Assembly: GCF_001681715.1 (NCBI RefSeq)
Contig: NZ_LNWY01000005.1
Span: 186,001-250,000, forward strand
From: Tritonibacter mobilis
Lineage (GTDB): Bacteria > Pseudomonadota > Alphaproteobacteria > Rhodobacterales > Rhodobacteraceae
Reading direction: 5' to 3'
Length of the DNA stretch: 64,000 nt
Shown: piece after piece, positions 34,499-42,171 of the stretch
Layout of the letters: every line of letters starts with the position of its first letter
Position numbering within the stretch: position 1 is the first letter of the stretch
Position numbers and translations under genes: made by a program
The notes under the pieces: generated by a model
Told to the model about the DNA's origin: nothing
The model's database searches: none
The model's input: only the letters and a program-made list of their open reading frames with translations

Positions 34499-35403
34499 TG
34501 GACTTCAATATCCTTTCTCCCATGCAAGTCACTGAGGCGGAGCTGGTGTCGTCCAATGTCCCAGAGGACGATCACCCGGAGTGGCAGGTTGAGACCGTCT
34601 ATGCGGCGGGATCAAGGGTGATCTCCACGCAGACCCATCGAATTTATGAGAGCCTCATCGATGACAACAGCGGGCGGGATCCGCGCATTGACGATGGCAG
34701 TGCCTGGCTTGAGCTCAGTGTCACCAACCGCTGGCGCGCCTTTGATCAGAACCGCTCCAACCCGGCGCGGCAGGCCAATGAGATCACCTATTCCATTGTG
34801 CCCACGCAGGATTGCGATGCGATCGCGCTTTTTGGCCTCACGGCGGGCAGCCTGCGCATCGAGGTCTGGGATGGGGCGCTGCGGATCTATGATCAGCGCT
34901 TTGAGATGGCCGACACCGGCCATGTGGTCAGCGCTTATACCTGGTTCTTTGGCGGTGTGGTCTATGCCCGCCAAAAGGTGGTCAACGGCTTTCCGGGGTA
35001 TCTCGGGCACCGCATCGACATCACCATCGATGCCAATGGGGCCATGGCCGAGGTGGGTCATATTGTGCTGGGGCGCAACAACCTTTTGGGGCGGGTGTTG
35101 AACCTGCCCAGTGTGCGCTTCGTCAGTCACAGCCGCAAAGGCTATGACGACTTTGGCAATGAGATCCTGGTGAAGCGCGGCTCCACCCGCAAGGTGGATC
35201 TGTCGCTCCTGGTGCCCACCCATCAGGCGCAGCGGGTCATGGATATCGTGGCCGAGGTCGATGGGTTGGCGACCGCGTTCTATCTCTCTGGCGACGGGCC
35301 GGGCTACGGCATCGAGGGGCTTGGGTTTGTGGATGATCACAGCCAGCCCATCGATGTGGCGGGCGAGTCCGTCTTTCCTCTCATCCTTAAAACTCTCAAA
35401 TAG
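34498..35403 (+). CDS. Tail tip/distal tail protein, unclassified
   Basis: 301 aa. Near residues 34-75 is YAAGSRVISTQTHRIYESL and WLELSVTNRWRAFD, the pattern of the short carbohydrate-binding (ChtBD3-like) modules of phage tail-tip proteins. The rest is beta-rich, with IEVWDGALRIYDQRFEM, GHRIDITIDANG and RGSTRKVDLSLLVPTHQAQRVMDIVAEVDGLA. It may act as the distal tail protein or adhesin base. It is the only protein between tape measure and fibre, so it may replace several usual tail-tip genes. Confidence 0.6.
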   Translation: MDFNILSPMQVTEAELVSSNVPEDDHPEWQVETVYAAGSRVISTQTHRIYESLIDDNSGRDPRIDDGSAWLELSVTNRWRAFDQNRSNPARQANEITYSIVPTQDCDAIALFGLTAGSLRIEVWDGALRIYDQRFEMADTGHVVSAYTWFFGGVVYARQKVVNGFPGYLGHRIDITIDANGAMAEVGHIVLGRNNLLGRVLNLPSVRFVSHSRKGYDDFGNEILVKRGSTRKVDLSLLVPTHQAQRVMDIVAEVDGLATAFYLSGDGPGYGIEGLGFVDDHSQPIDVAGESVFPLILKTLK

Positions 35404-35415
35404 GAGAATGCCCCT

Positions 35416-37176
35416 ATGAGCATTCCAAGCTTCTCGGCCTTTCCCGAGATCCCCCAGCGCAGCACGCCGGAGGCGGATTTTGACGCCAAGATGTATGCGC
35501 TGTTCCAGCACTTCGCGACCACCCACCGCCAGGAGCTACTGGCGTTTATCCAGTTTTTGGAAAACAACGTCACCGCCATCGAGGGCGCGATCAATGGCGT
35601 CACTATCGGCCTGACCCATCCGGCAGCCGCCAAGTTCACATCGCTTGCCGCAGACAGCATCAGCGGCGCGGCGGTGCAGGCAAGCCCGGATGACGCCACC
35701 GCCGGCCGCTTGATGAAAGTCGGCGCCTTTGGGCTGGGTGGCAATGCGCAGACGCCACCAAACAATGACCTCGATCAGATCGGGGCTGCCGGTGGGCTGT
35801 ACTATGGCGATGGCGCACAGGCGAATACGCCGCCTCAGTTCGGCAACTCACTGGTGCTGCACATGCCCCGCAATGCAGAGATCTGGACGCAAATTGCAAT
35901 CAACCGGGGCGCGGGTGACAATCGCATTGTGACACGGCGCAAAACCGGGGCCGGAGCGGCTCCGACGCCGTGGTCAGAGCTGGTCGTGCTGGATGAAAGC
36001 GGCAGAACAGCCCAGAATGTCGAGATCAGAAACAGCGGCCCATTCTTAGCCATCACCGACGCTGACACGGGGGTCAAACATACCCTGAGCGGCAACAGCA
36101 CCGCCGGGCATTTGTACATCAAGACCGATCCTGCGGAAAACATGCCCAATTCCGCCCTGCTGATTGAGACGCAGGGCGTGCGGCAGATGACCGTTTCTAG
36201 GAATAATGTTGAGTTCACTGCCCCCATTAAGGGTGAACTAGACTGCTGGGGGCCTGTCCGTGCAGGGGTGGGCGCTGCCGGTGCGAACGCGTTAATGGAG
36301 ATTGGCCCAGGGCGAACGGCAGACGGGCCGTCATACCTCGATCTGATAGGTGACACTGTATATCACAACTACGGCGCGCGGATTATTCGAAACAGTGGGG
36401 AGAATGGTTCCACTACCTTTTCCGCAAGAGGGTCTGGCAACTTCAATATACAATCTGAAGAACCAGCAAACCTAGTGTTGAAAACCGACACAAGAGGTGT
36501 GGACAGAGGCGCTGTTATTGACCCCATCGGCAACTTGCGTCCAAGCAGTGATAACGCGCAGTCGTGTGGTTCCGGCTCTTTCCGCTGGTCACAAGTCTAT
36601 GCCGCATCCGGCACAATCAACACCTCCGACGCGCGCACCAAGACCGACATTCAGGACTTGGACGCAGCTGAGCACCGGGTGGCCATGGTCGCCAAAAGCC
36701 TCCTGAAAAAGTACCGCATTCGTGATGCAGTGGCCGAGAAAGGCGACGCGGCTCGCTGGCACTTTGGCGTAATTGCCCAAGAGCTCGCAGCCGCTTTTGA
36801 GGCCGAGGGGCTGGATCCCTGGCGATATGGCGTGTTGTGCTGGGATGAATGGTGGTCTGCCGAGGTGGAGATCCCAGCCGAGACCACGCCCATCATGGAA
36901 GAGGTGGAGGAAGAGATCACCCACATCGTGATGGTTGAGGAGCCGGTGCTGGATGAGCACGGCGCGCCAACCGGTGAGGTGCAGCAGGTCGAGAAAGAGG
37001 TGGTTGAGCGGGTCAAAACGCAAGTTGAGACCGGTGAACTGGAGATCCTCATGGAGGCCCGCACTGAGCTGCAGACCTTCGCCAGCGCCGAGGATGCCCC
37101 AGAGGGGGCTGAATATCACAACCGGCAAGGTGTGCGTTACGATGAGCTTTTTGCCTTTATCCTCGCAGCACTCTGA
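35416..37176 (+). CDS. Tail fibre with C-terminal S74 chaperone domain
   Basis: 586 aa. The N-terminal part (about residues 1-70) should attach to the tail tip. The middle has knob-like and beta-helical repeats (SLVLHMPRNAEIWTQIAINR, GPFLAITDADTGVKHTL). From about residue 395 an intramolecular chaperone of the peptidase S74 type begins: NTSDARTKTDIQDLD, with the expected catalytic Ser, and later WHFGVIAQELAAAF. That domain trimerises the fibre and then cuts itself off. The stretch 36160-36600 is noticeably richer in A/T than the rest, a sign of exchange in the receptor-binding region. Confidence 0.88.
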   Translation: MSIPSFSAFPEIPQRSTPEADFDAKMYALFQHFATTHRQELLAFIQFLENNVTAIEGAINGVTIGLTHPAAAKFTSLAADSISGAAVQASPDDATAGRLMKVGAFGLGGNAQTPPNNDLDQIGAAGGLYYGDGAQANTPPQFGNSLVLHMPRNAEIWTQIAINRGAGDNRIVTRRKTGAGAAPTPWSELVVLDESGRTAQNVEIRNSGPFLAITDADTGVKHTLSGNSTAGHLYIKTDPAENMPNSALLIETQGVRQMTVSRNNVEFTAPIKGELDCWGPVRAGVGAAGANALMEIGPGRTADGPSYLDLIGDTVYHNYGARIIRNSGENGSTTFSARGSGNFNIQSEEPANLVLKTDTRGVDRGAVIDPIGNLRPSSDNAQSCGSGSFRWSQVYAASGTINTSDARTKTDIQDLDAAEHRVAMVAKSLLKKYRIRDAVAEKGDAARWHFGVIAQELAAAFEAEGLDPWRYGVLCWDEWWSAEVEIPAETTPIMEEVEEEITHIVMVEEPVLDEHGAPTGEVQQVEKEVVERVKTQVETGELEILMEARTELQTFASAEDAPEGAEYHNRQGVRYDELFAFILAAL

Positions 37177-37185
37177 GGCCATTCC

Positions 37186-37512
37186 ATGACCATGATTGAA
37201 AACAGCGACCGTGGGATCACCTTAAACAAATCCCTCGCCTGGACCGTGGCCTGTGGTCTTGTGGGCGCAGGGCTTTGGGTGGGCATTCAGGTGGCCACCC
37301 TGCGCGGGGAGACCGCTGCCCTCTCGCAGACCATCAACGGGCTGCGGGTGGATCTCACCGCCTCTGAGGCGCGCCAAGCAGCGCTGACCTCACGGGTACG
37401 CGCCAATGAGACCGCGCTTGCACGTCAAGATGAGCGCCTGTCGCTGATCCTCTCCACCCTGAACAAGATCGACAACCGGCTTGAGCGCATGGAACGCCTG
37501 CCGATCCGCTGA
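37186..37512 (+). CDS. Small membrane/coiled-coil protein (lysis accessory, unknown)
   Basis: 108 aa. One membrane helix lies at about residues 17-38 (LAWTVACGLVGAGLWVGIQV), followed by a heptad-like coiled coil to residue 100 (LSQTINGLRVDLTASEARQAALTSRVRANETALARQ). The shape recalls XhlA-like or holin-accessory proteins, and it sits between fibre and lysis genes. It has no enzymatic motif. Assignment to lysis is positional. Confidence 0.6.
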   Translation: MTMIENSDRGITLNKSLAWTVACGLVGAGLWVGIQVATLRGETAALSQTINGLRVDLTASEARQAALTSRVRANETALARQDERLSLILSTLNKIDNRLERMERLPIR

Positions 37513-37538
37513 TCCCTCCACATTCTGCAACCACCCAA

Positions 37539-37559
37539 AGCCCGCCTGCGGGCTCTTTT
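37539..37559 (+). terminator. Hairpin terminator or attenuator before the lysis genes
   Basis: AGCCCG (37539-37544), tetraloop, CGGGCT (37549-37554), then C and four T (37556-37559). It separates the tail genes from the lysis genes and may limit lysis transcription unless antiterminated. Confidence 0.6.
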
Positions 37560-37574
37560 GCCATGGAGATCCCC

Positions 37575-38297
37575 ATGAAACTCACCCCCAATTGGAAAAC
37601 CACCCTCACCAGCGCCTGGTCGGTGCGGCTGTTGATCCTCGCCGCTGTCATCTCGGTGCTGCCGGTCTTTGTCTCGCTGGTCAGCCCGGATCTTCTGGGC
37701 CTCGATCCCCTGGTCTTTGCTGGTATCGCCGCCCTGGTGAATCTCATCGCCATCCCAGCGCGGATCCTGGTGCAGCCAACCTCCGGCCTGTGGCCGGCCT
37801 TCCGGCGCGATGAAAGCGGGGCCGTGCGCAAACGCACCATTGGCGTGCTGGCTGGCGGCAGTGTGGCCCTTGCCTCTGCGATCAGTTTCATCGGCCAGTG
37901 GGAAGGCCTCAGGACAGAAGCCTACCGCGATGTCATCGGCGTCTGGACCGTCTGTTATGGCGAGACCAAGGGCGTACGCCCCGGTGACAGTTACAGCAAA
38001 ACTGAATGTGACGCGATGCTGGCCCGCGAGATCATCGCCTATGAGGCGGCGCTGGATCGATGCCTCACCGCTGATGTGCCCACTGGCATGAAGGTGGCTC
38101 TGGTGTCCTGGACCTATAATGTCGGCCCCGCTGCCGCCTGCCGCTCCACATTGCTGCGCAAAGCCAATGCGGGCGATCTCACCGGGGCCTGCAATGAGCT
38201 GCCCCGCTGGAACCGCGCAGGTGGCCGGGTGATCCGGGGCCTCACCAATCGGCGCATGTCTGAACGCGCCATGTGCTTGAAGGCGCTGAAGGCATGA
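37575..38297 (+). CDS. Holin-like N-terminus fused to a SAR-type endolysin (GH24 lysozyme)
   Basis: 240 aa. Residues about 17-36 and 45-64 are two membrane helices of a small holin-like domain. A third, weakly hydrophobic Ala/Gly-rich segment (about 88-106, VLAGGSVALASAISFI) directly precedes the catalytic domain, as in SAR endolysins. The lysozyme domain has the P21-type triad E110-(8)-D119-(5)-T125 in WEGLRTEAYRDVIGVWT, followed by CYGETKGV. It cuts peptidoglycan at lysis. The ATG at 37575 has GGAG six bases upstream; an ATG at 37563 has none. Confidence 0.85.
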   Translation: MKLTPNWKTTLTSAWSVRLLILAAVISVLPVFVSLVSPDLLGLDPLVFAGIAALVNLIAIPARILVQPTSGLWPAFRRDESGAVRKRTIGVLAGGSVALASAISFIGQWEGLRTEAYRDVIGVWTVCYGETKGVRPGDSYSKTECDAMLAREIIAYEAALDRCLTADVPTGMKVALVSWTYNVGPAAACRSTLLRKANAGDLTGACNELPRWNRAGGRVIRGLTNRRMSERAMCLKALKA

Positions 38298-38569
38298 GGG
38301 CGATCACCATAGTCACCGCCTTGGCGCTGATCGCTATGGTCGCTGGCCTTGCCTATCAGCGCGGGGCCTCCGATTGCCGCGCCCAGTATCAGGCCCGCGA
38401 GCTCGCGCAGATCGAGCGGGCCAATCAACTGGATCGCGCCCGCATTGCCAGCGAACGCGCCCGCGCCACCCTTGCCAGAACCCTCGAGGAGAAAGCCCAT
38501 GCGGATCCTGTTGCCGTGCCTCGCTGCCTTGGCCCTCAACGCCTGCGCCGCCTCAACCACCTCCGTTAA
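38294..38569 (+). CDS. Rz-like inner-membrane spanin
   Basis: 91 aa. It has an N-terminal membrane anchor (TIVTALALIAMVAGLAYQ) followed by a charged helical region (ELAQIERANQLDRARIASERARATLARTLEEK) that would cross the periplasm. It overlaps the endolysin stop by four bases and carries the Rz1 gene nested over its 3' end in another frame, the classic spanin layout. It acts with Rz1 in outer-membrane disruption. Confidence 0.8.
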   Translation: MRAITIVTALALIAMVAGLAYQRGASDCRAQYQARELAQIERANQLDRARIASERARATLARTLEEKAHADPVAVPRCLGPQRLRRLNHLR

Positions 38570-38711
38570 AAGCACCGATCCTTGCGCGGAGCCAGTGCTA
38601 CTGCCGGAGTGGTGGTTGTCTGACAGGGAGGTTGAGCTCCTGTGGGCGCGGGATCGGCGCGCGCTCTTGGACTGTGGCGGGAAGGTCGAGGTGCTGAGTG
38701 GGCGGGGGTGA
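38499..38711 (+). CDS. Rz1-like outer-membrane lipoprotein spanin
   Basis: 70 aa. It begins MRILLPCLAALALNACAAS, a lipoprotein signal with a lipobox LNAC (Cys16). The ATG at 38499 lies within Rz in the +1 frame, with GAGGAG at 38486-38491 upstream. The mature part is about 55 residues. Length, lipobox and overlap are those of o-spanins. A conserved Pro-rich stretch as in lambda Rz1 is absent. Confidence 0.8.
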   Translation: MRILLPCLAALALNACAASTTSVKSTDPCAEPVLLPEWWLSDREVELLWARDRRALLDCGGKVEVLSGRG

Positions 38712-38891
38712 TGGCGGAAAGACGCTTAACAAACTCAGTCTTCTGTGGGGGAGATCAAGATGTGTGGGCTTGTTGCCGATACGAGCCTTGAAAATTGTGC
38801 GTTAGAGATTTAGTCAGAATTCAGCCCCCGGTTGATCCGGAGGATATGAATATCGCATATGTTACATTGTATTATATAAAACTGGAGCTTC
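38712..38891. other. Intergenic region before the effector cassette
   Basis: 180 bases. An A/T-rich part at about 38850-38882 (including TATTATATAAAAC) is a likely independent promoter for the cargo genes. No gene is seen. Confidence 0.45.
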
Positions 38892-39929
38892 GTGTTGAGG
38901 GCGGAAGATGACTTTGATCCTTGGACTCAGTTGCCGCCGCCGGATGATGTCGTTCAGTCAACTTTCAACATAAGTGTTATTGAGGGCGTGCAGCCTCTTG
39001 ATGCTCAGTTCGGCTTACAAACACCCAAGACTGTACCAGAGGCGCTCTATTCAACGCTATTCGGTGCGAAAGATATTCCGAAGAAGGCTACGCAAACAGC
39101 GGATTCGGTCCCGCTGCTGAACACCTACGCAGTCATTGACGCAGCCAAAGTCACGAACCTTGATGAGTGTTTGGAGGCATCCGGTCTGGAGCATAGATGC
39201 CTTTTCAAAGGGGCTGCTTACGAAGGCATGAAAGATGTCTCTCCGTGGATTGTGCGACTTGAAGAAGGTAGCTCTTTCACGAGAGATCTTTTTACCTGCT
39301 CTGATTCACCGCAACACGTTTGGAAGAAACGGCCAGGCATTTTTATACATTCGCAGGGCTCGCTGACTGAGATCTGGGAGCATCTACGTAGGTTTACCAG
39401 AGTGCAAGATGACGCTGGAAAATGGTACTATTTTCGGTTCTGGGAGCCTTATGTTCTTTATGGCCTTGCGGCACATGCGCTTCCAGTTGCCAACCAGATT
39501 TGTGCGCCGCTACATTCTGTGTTGGCCCCGCTGGACATGCATACAGCAGGGCACGTCATAAACCTTTCCCCTACAACCAAACGCTCTGAGCGGTGTGTCT
39601 TGTTCAAGGAAACACAATCTGTCTTGTCCAAGATCCGCCAACATCAGGTACTTGTTGATATCGCTGAGACGATCCTTTTGGATGGTCAAGTGGCACCGCC
39701 ATCCCTGGACTGGCCGAAGCAACGTGACAGACTGGTAAACTGGGGTACTCACGCGCGACAAACCTACGGATTGCGCAAGCGCAAGTCACTGCACAGTTAT
39801 CTAATGATCCGCAATGCCATGCCGCATGCCTTTGATGACCAGGCATTGAGAACAAATGAGATCCTGCTGTCCCAGATGACGGAAGCCGATAAATTGACGA
39901 TGTTAATCAACTTTTTGAGAACGGTTTGA
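38892..39929 (+). CDS. DUF4123 protein, candidate T6SS effector adaptor/chaperone
   Basis: 345 aa with a DUF4123 pattern: LLNTYAVIDAAKVTNLDECLEASGLEHRCLFKG (about residues 74-106), then SPWIVRLEEG, and TEIWEHLRRFTRVQDDAGKWYYFRFWEPYVLYGLAAH. DUF4123 (Tec/TAP) proteins bind a particular effector and load it on the VgrG spike of a type VI secretion system. The GTG at 38892 follows GGAG. It is first in an apparent operon with the exported protein and the DUF2235 lipase. No VgrG or other T6SS gene is in the window. Base composition is lower in G/C than the phage structural genes. Confidence 0.82.
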   Translation: MLRAEDDFDPWTQLPPPDDVVQSTFNISVIEGVQPLDAQFGLQTPKTVPEALYSTLFGAKDIPKKATQTADSVPLLNTYAVIDAAKVTNLDECLEASGLEHRCLFKGAAYEGMKDVSPWIVRLEEGSSFTRDLFTCSDSPQHVWKKRPGIFIHSQGSLTEIWEHLRRFTRVQDDAGKWYYFRFWEPYVLYGLAAHALPVANQICAPLHSVLAPLDMHTAGHVINLSPTTKRSERCVLFKETQSVLSKIRQHQVLVDIAETILLDGQVAPPSLDWPKQRDRLVNWGTHARQTYGLRKRKSLHSYLMIRNAMPHAFDDQALRTNEILLSQMTEADKLTMLINFLRTV

Positions 39930-39931
39930 GA

Positions 39932-40576
39932 ATGACGTTTGCCCGTTTCTTTTCTATCTTAGCCGTCGGCCTGTGCTTGGCGTTTTCAATACAAGCTATG
40001 GCGCGCAGCAATAAGCCTGCGACGGTAGTATTTGAAACCGGCGCATGGCGAGCTTGGCCTGTTATCTATCAGTTCACTGTTAATAACGTGACGGTCGGGC
40101 TTGTAAATGATGCGCTCAGCAGTGCCGAAGCAGTTCCTCCTACGAACGGAGCGTCTTACGCTGCTACCATTCCTCGTTTGCAAAGCCCGCGTAGCCATAT
40201 TCTGGAGACAACAATCAATTGGACCGAGTTGTCTACCGGGCGCCATTACACCGCTGATTTCGAGGTCGATGAAGATGCCTATAGTTGGTTCAAGGGCGAA
40301 GGCATTCCGTTGTATGTTACGTTTGGGCAACACGGCGCATATACGGTGCGCACCCTATCAAAAGCCCGCGTAACAGAACCCGTCGTAAAAGCGATTGAGC
40401 TAGACGATATGGATATTGTTGCAGAAGGCTGTGCTCGGCGAACAGCGACAAAGGCATGGAGCGAGACGCAGCTCAAGACACAGTTGCAACAGGTATTTGG
40501 TCATGATGCCGAATTCGTTGAAAAGCATCGGAACGACGCGCTCCCGGAGCCGAGATGTCCTAATCCTGGGAGGTAA
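39932..40576 (+). CDS. Exported protein, candidate immunity protein for the DUF2235 lipase
   Basis: 214 aa, no family recognised. The start MTFARFFSILAVGLCLAFSIQAMARS is a Sec signal peptide with cleavage probably after AMA (near residue 24), so the protein acts in the periplasm. The rest is beta-rich with few charged clusters and two late Cys. It lies between adaptor and effector and is spaced two bases after the DUF4123 stop. Phospholipase effectors of T6SS (Tle) act in the periplasm and are neutralised by periplasmic Tli partners, often encoded next to them, so this is the natural candidate. A TTG start at 39926 is possible but weaker. Confidence 0.6.
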   Translation: MTFARFFSILAVGLCLAFSIQAMARSNKPATVVFETGAWRAWPVIYQFTVNNVTVGLVNDALSSAEAVPPTNGASYAATIPRLQSPRSHILETTINWTELSTGRHYTADFEVDEDAYSWFKGEGIPLYVTFGQHGAYTVRTLSKARVTEPVVKAIELDDMDIVAEGCARRTATKAWSETQLKTQLQQVFGHDAEFVEKHRNDALPEPRCPNPGR

Positions 40577-40579
40577 GAG

Positions 40580-41872
40580 ATGGCAGACGGATCTTTTTCA
40601 AGTTCTGTTCTTGATGACGCTCAAGCAGTCAATGCGGATGAATCACCTAGTGCGAATGCGCAAGTAGATGCAGCAGTTTCAACCTGCCCTGACGTTGCAT
40701 TGAACTTCGGTGTGTTTTTCGATGGCACCTACAATAATGCCGCCAATGTGGCTGCCTTTAACAGTGGCACCACGTCTCATACTGGCGGGAGCTATGACAA
40801 CTATATCACCAATATCGTACGTCTAAGCGAGCTCTATTACACCAAGGATCAAGACGTCCCTAACAGTTGTGGTCGCACAGACGAGGCATATCGTTTTGTA
40901 TACGTTCCAGGTATCGGCTCATCGCCAGGCCAACCAGACGACGCAGAAGCTGCTGCTACCGGCTTCGGGCGCTTCGGGTTGGAAAATGCTCTTCAGATAG
41001 CGACAACCGCATTGGAGAGGACGATCAATAATTTCGGTGGTCCCGCCTCAATTCGTTCGATCAAACTTGATGTTTTCGGTTTCTCGCGTGGGGCAGCGAC
41101 TGCACGCGTATTCGCCAACATCATCGCACAGGGTGAACTGGCAAATGCGGAAGTTCGTTTCCTTGGCCTTTACGATACCGTTGGGTCGTTCGGTGTGCCG
41201 GGAGACGATACCGAATACAACACTGGTGAGGATCTCGCGAATCTTATTTGCGAGGTGAACCTTGGTCTTAGCCCTATGTGTCTGTTGGTGCCCAAACAGG
41301 AAACTGCGGATCTTGATGTCCGTGCCAGTACCGCGACAAACGTATTCCATATTGTTGGTGATGATGAATTTCGCGCGTTCTTCCCGTTATCCAGTGTAAA
41401 GCCTGGCCACGGGGTTGAAGTGGTGATGCCGGGTTGTCACGGCGACGTAGGTGGTTCCAGCCCCCCTGCGGAATATTTCGAAGAGACGATGAACCCGCCG
41501 CGCTTTCTGCTAGAGCGTGGATATTGGGATAATGGCGTTCGCCTGGACATTGCTCCGACCAACAACGTTGACCGTCTAATGCGCAACTGGGACTACAAAT
41601 ATCGGCGCACAATTGAACCGGGGATTTGGATCGCCGGCTATACAGCAATGCTCAAACGCGCCCAAAGCGCAGGAGTTCCTTTACATAGTAACGCGGTGGC
41701 TATTCCGGATGATTTGAAAGATCTGACGGCGCTTATGATCGATGGCAAAAGCTTACCTGAGAGCGAACGCCGTATAATTCGTACGAATTTTGTACGGATG
41801 TCACATGCTGGAGTGGGCCCAAATATGCTGGATGTTAACGGCGCGAGGGAAATCTATCCTAACCAGCCCTGA
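40580..41872 (+). CDS. DUF2235 lipase, candidate Tle1-type T6SS effector
   Basis: 430 aa, alpha/beta-hydrolase of the DUF2235 family. LNFGVFFDGTYNN (about residues 45-57) opens the domain. The lipase nucleophile is Ser169 in VFGFSRGAA, and triad candidates are Asp199 in LYDTVGS and His287 in PGCHGDVGG. Members such as Tle1 attack phospholipids after T6SS delivery. There is no signal peptide, as expected for a T6SS cargo. GGGAGG precedes the ATG. The last 40 residues are without motif. The cassette context supports the effector role, but a lipase used by the phage itself cannot be excluded. Confidence 0.82.
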   Translation: MADGSFSSSVLDDAQAVNADESPSANAQVDAAVSTCPDVALNFGVFFDGTYNNAANVAAFNSGTTSHTGGSYDNYITNIVRLSELYYTKDQDVPNSCGRTDEAYRFVYVPGIGSSPGQPDDAEAAATGFGRFGLENALQIATTALERTINNFGGPASIRSIKLDVFGFSRGAATARVFANIIAQGELANAEVRFLGLYDTVGSFGVPGDDTEYNTGEDLANLICEVNLGLSPMCLLVPKQETADLDVRASTATNVFHIVGDDEFRAFFPLSSVKPGHGVEVVMPGCHGDVGGSSPPAEYFEETMNPPRFLLERGYWDNGVRLDIAPTNNVDRLMRNWDYKYRRTIEPGIWIAGYTAMLKRAQSAGVPLHSNAVAIPDDLKDLTALMIDGKSLPESERRIIRTNFVRMSHAGVGPNMLDVNGAREIYPNQP

Positions 41873-41926
41873 TCGATGTACGCTCCGTGGCACGAGGTCG
41901 ACGCCTCTAGTAATCTATTCAGTATC

Positions 41927-41950
41927 GGGTAGCGAACGGGTTACCCTTTT
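41927..41950 (+). terminator. Weak terminator after the effector cassette
   Basis: GGGTA (41927-41931) and TACCC (41942-41946) can form a short hairpin followed by TTTT (41947-41950). The stem is only five pairs, so efficiency is doubtful. The rest of 41873-42171 holds the attR core and no gene. Confidence 0.35.
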
Positions 41951-42067
41951 GCTGAGGTACGACGATCAGGTTGCGTATCACGACGAAACGTATCAAGAGA
42001 AGTGACGGATGTACGCATATTTTACGCGTCTCATACATTGTCTTATGTTTTTAAACGATTTTAGTTG

Positions 42068-42083
42068 CCCTCTTGAGGCACCA
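42068..42083 (+). repeat. attR core (16-bp direct repeat, right copy)
   Basis: CCCTCTTGAGGCACCA is identical to the 3' end of tRNA-Thr (6570-6585) and is preceded by phage sequence. This is the original 3' end of the tRNA displaced by integration. Confidence 0.9.
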
Positions 42084-42171
42084 TACCTCCGATAACAACT
42101 CAGTATCAGAACGTTCTACGTACCTCGCTCTTAAACGGAATCTGCGGCAACACTTGTGGGCACTTGAAGGG

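Larger units (their letters stand above)
6570..42083. mobile_element. Siphovirus-type prophage in tRNA-Thr (about 35.5 kb)
   Basis: Boundaries are set by the exact 16-bp direct repeat CCCTCTTGAGGCACCA at both ends. The left copy is the 3' end of tRNA-Thr, and a tyrosine integrase starts 150 bases inside it. Between the repeats lie all modules of a lambdoid or HK97-like temperate phage: integration, immunity, early genes, HNH/terminase, portal, protease, capsid, head-tail joining, tail tube, G/GT chaperones, tape measure, fibre, lysis. There is also cargo: methylase/ParB/nuclease, STAND NTPase, T6SS-type effector cassette. No structural gene is visibly broken, so it may be functional, though the tail-tip section is unusually short. 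Confidence 0.93.

Noticed and set aside
20685-37176. Gene transfer agent instead of a prophage
   Set aside because: Some head and tail proteins resemble GTA proteins, but integrase, att repeats, repressor/operators, HNH and lysis genes show a temperate phage.
6570-42083. CRISPR array or insertion sequence inside the prophage
   Set aside because: No spaced 25-40 bp repeats and no transposase-like gene were found on either strand.
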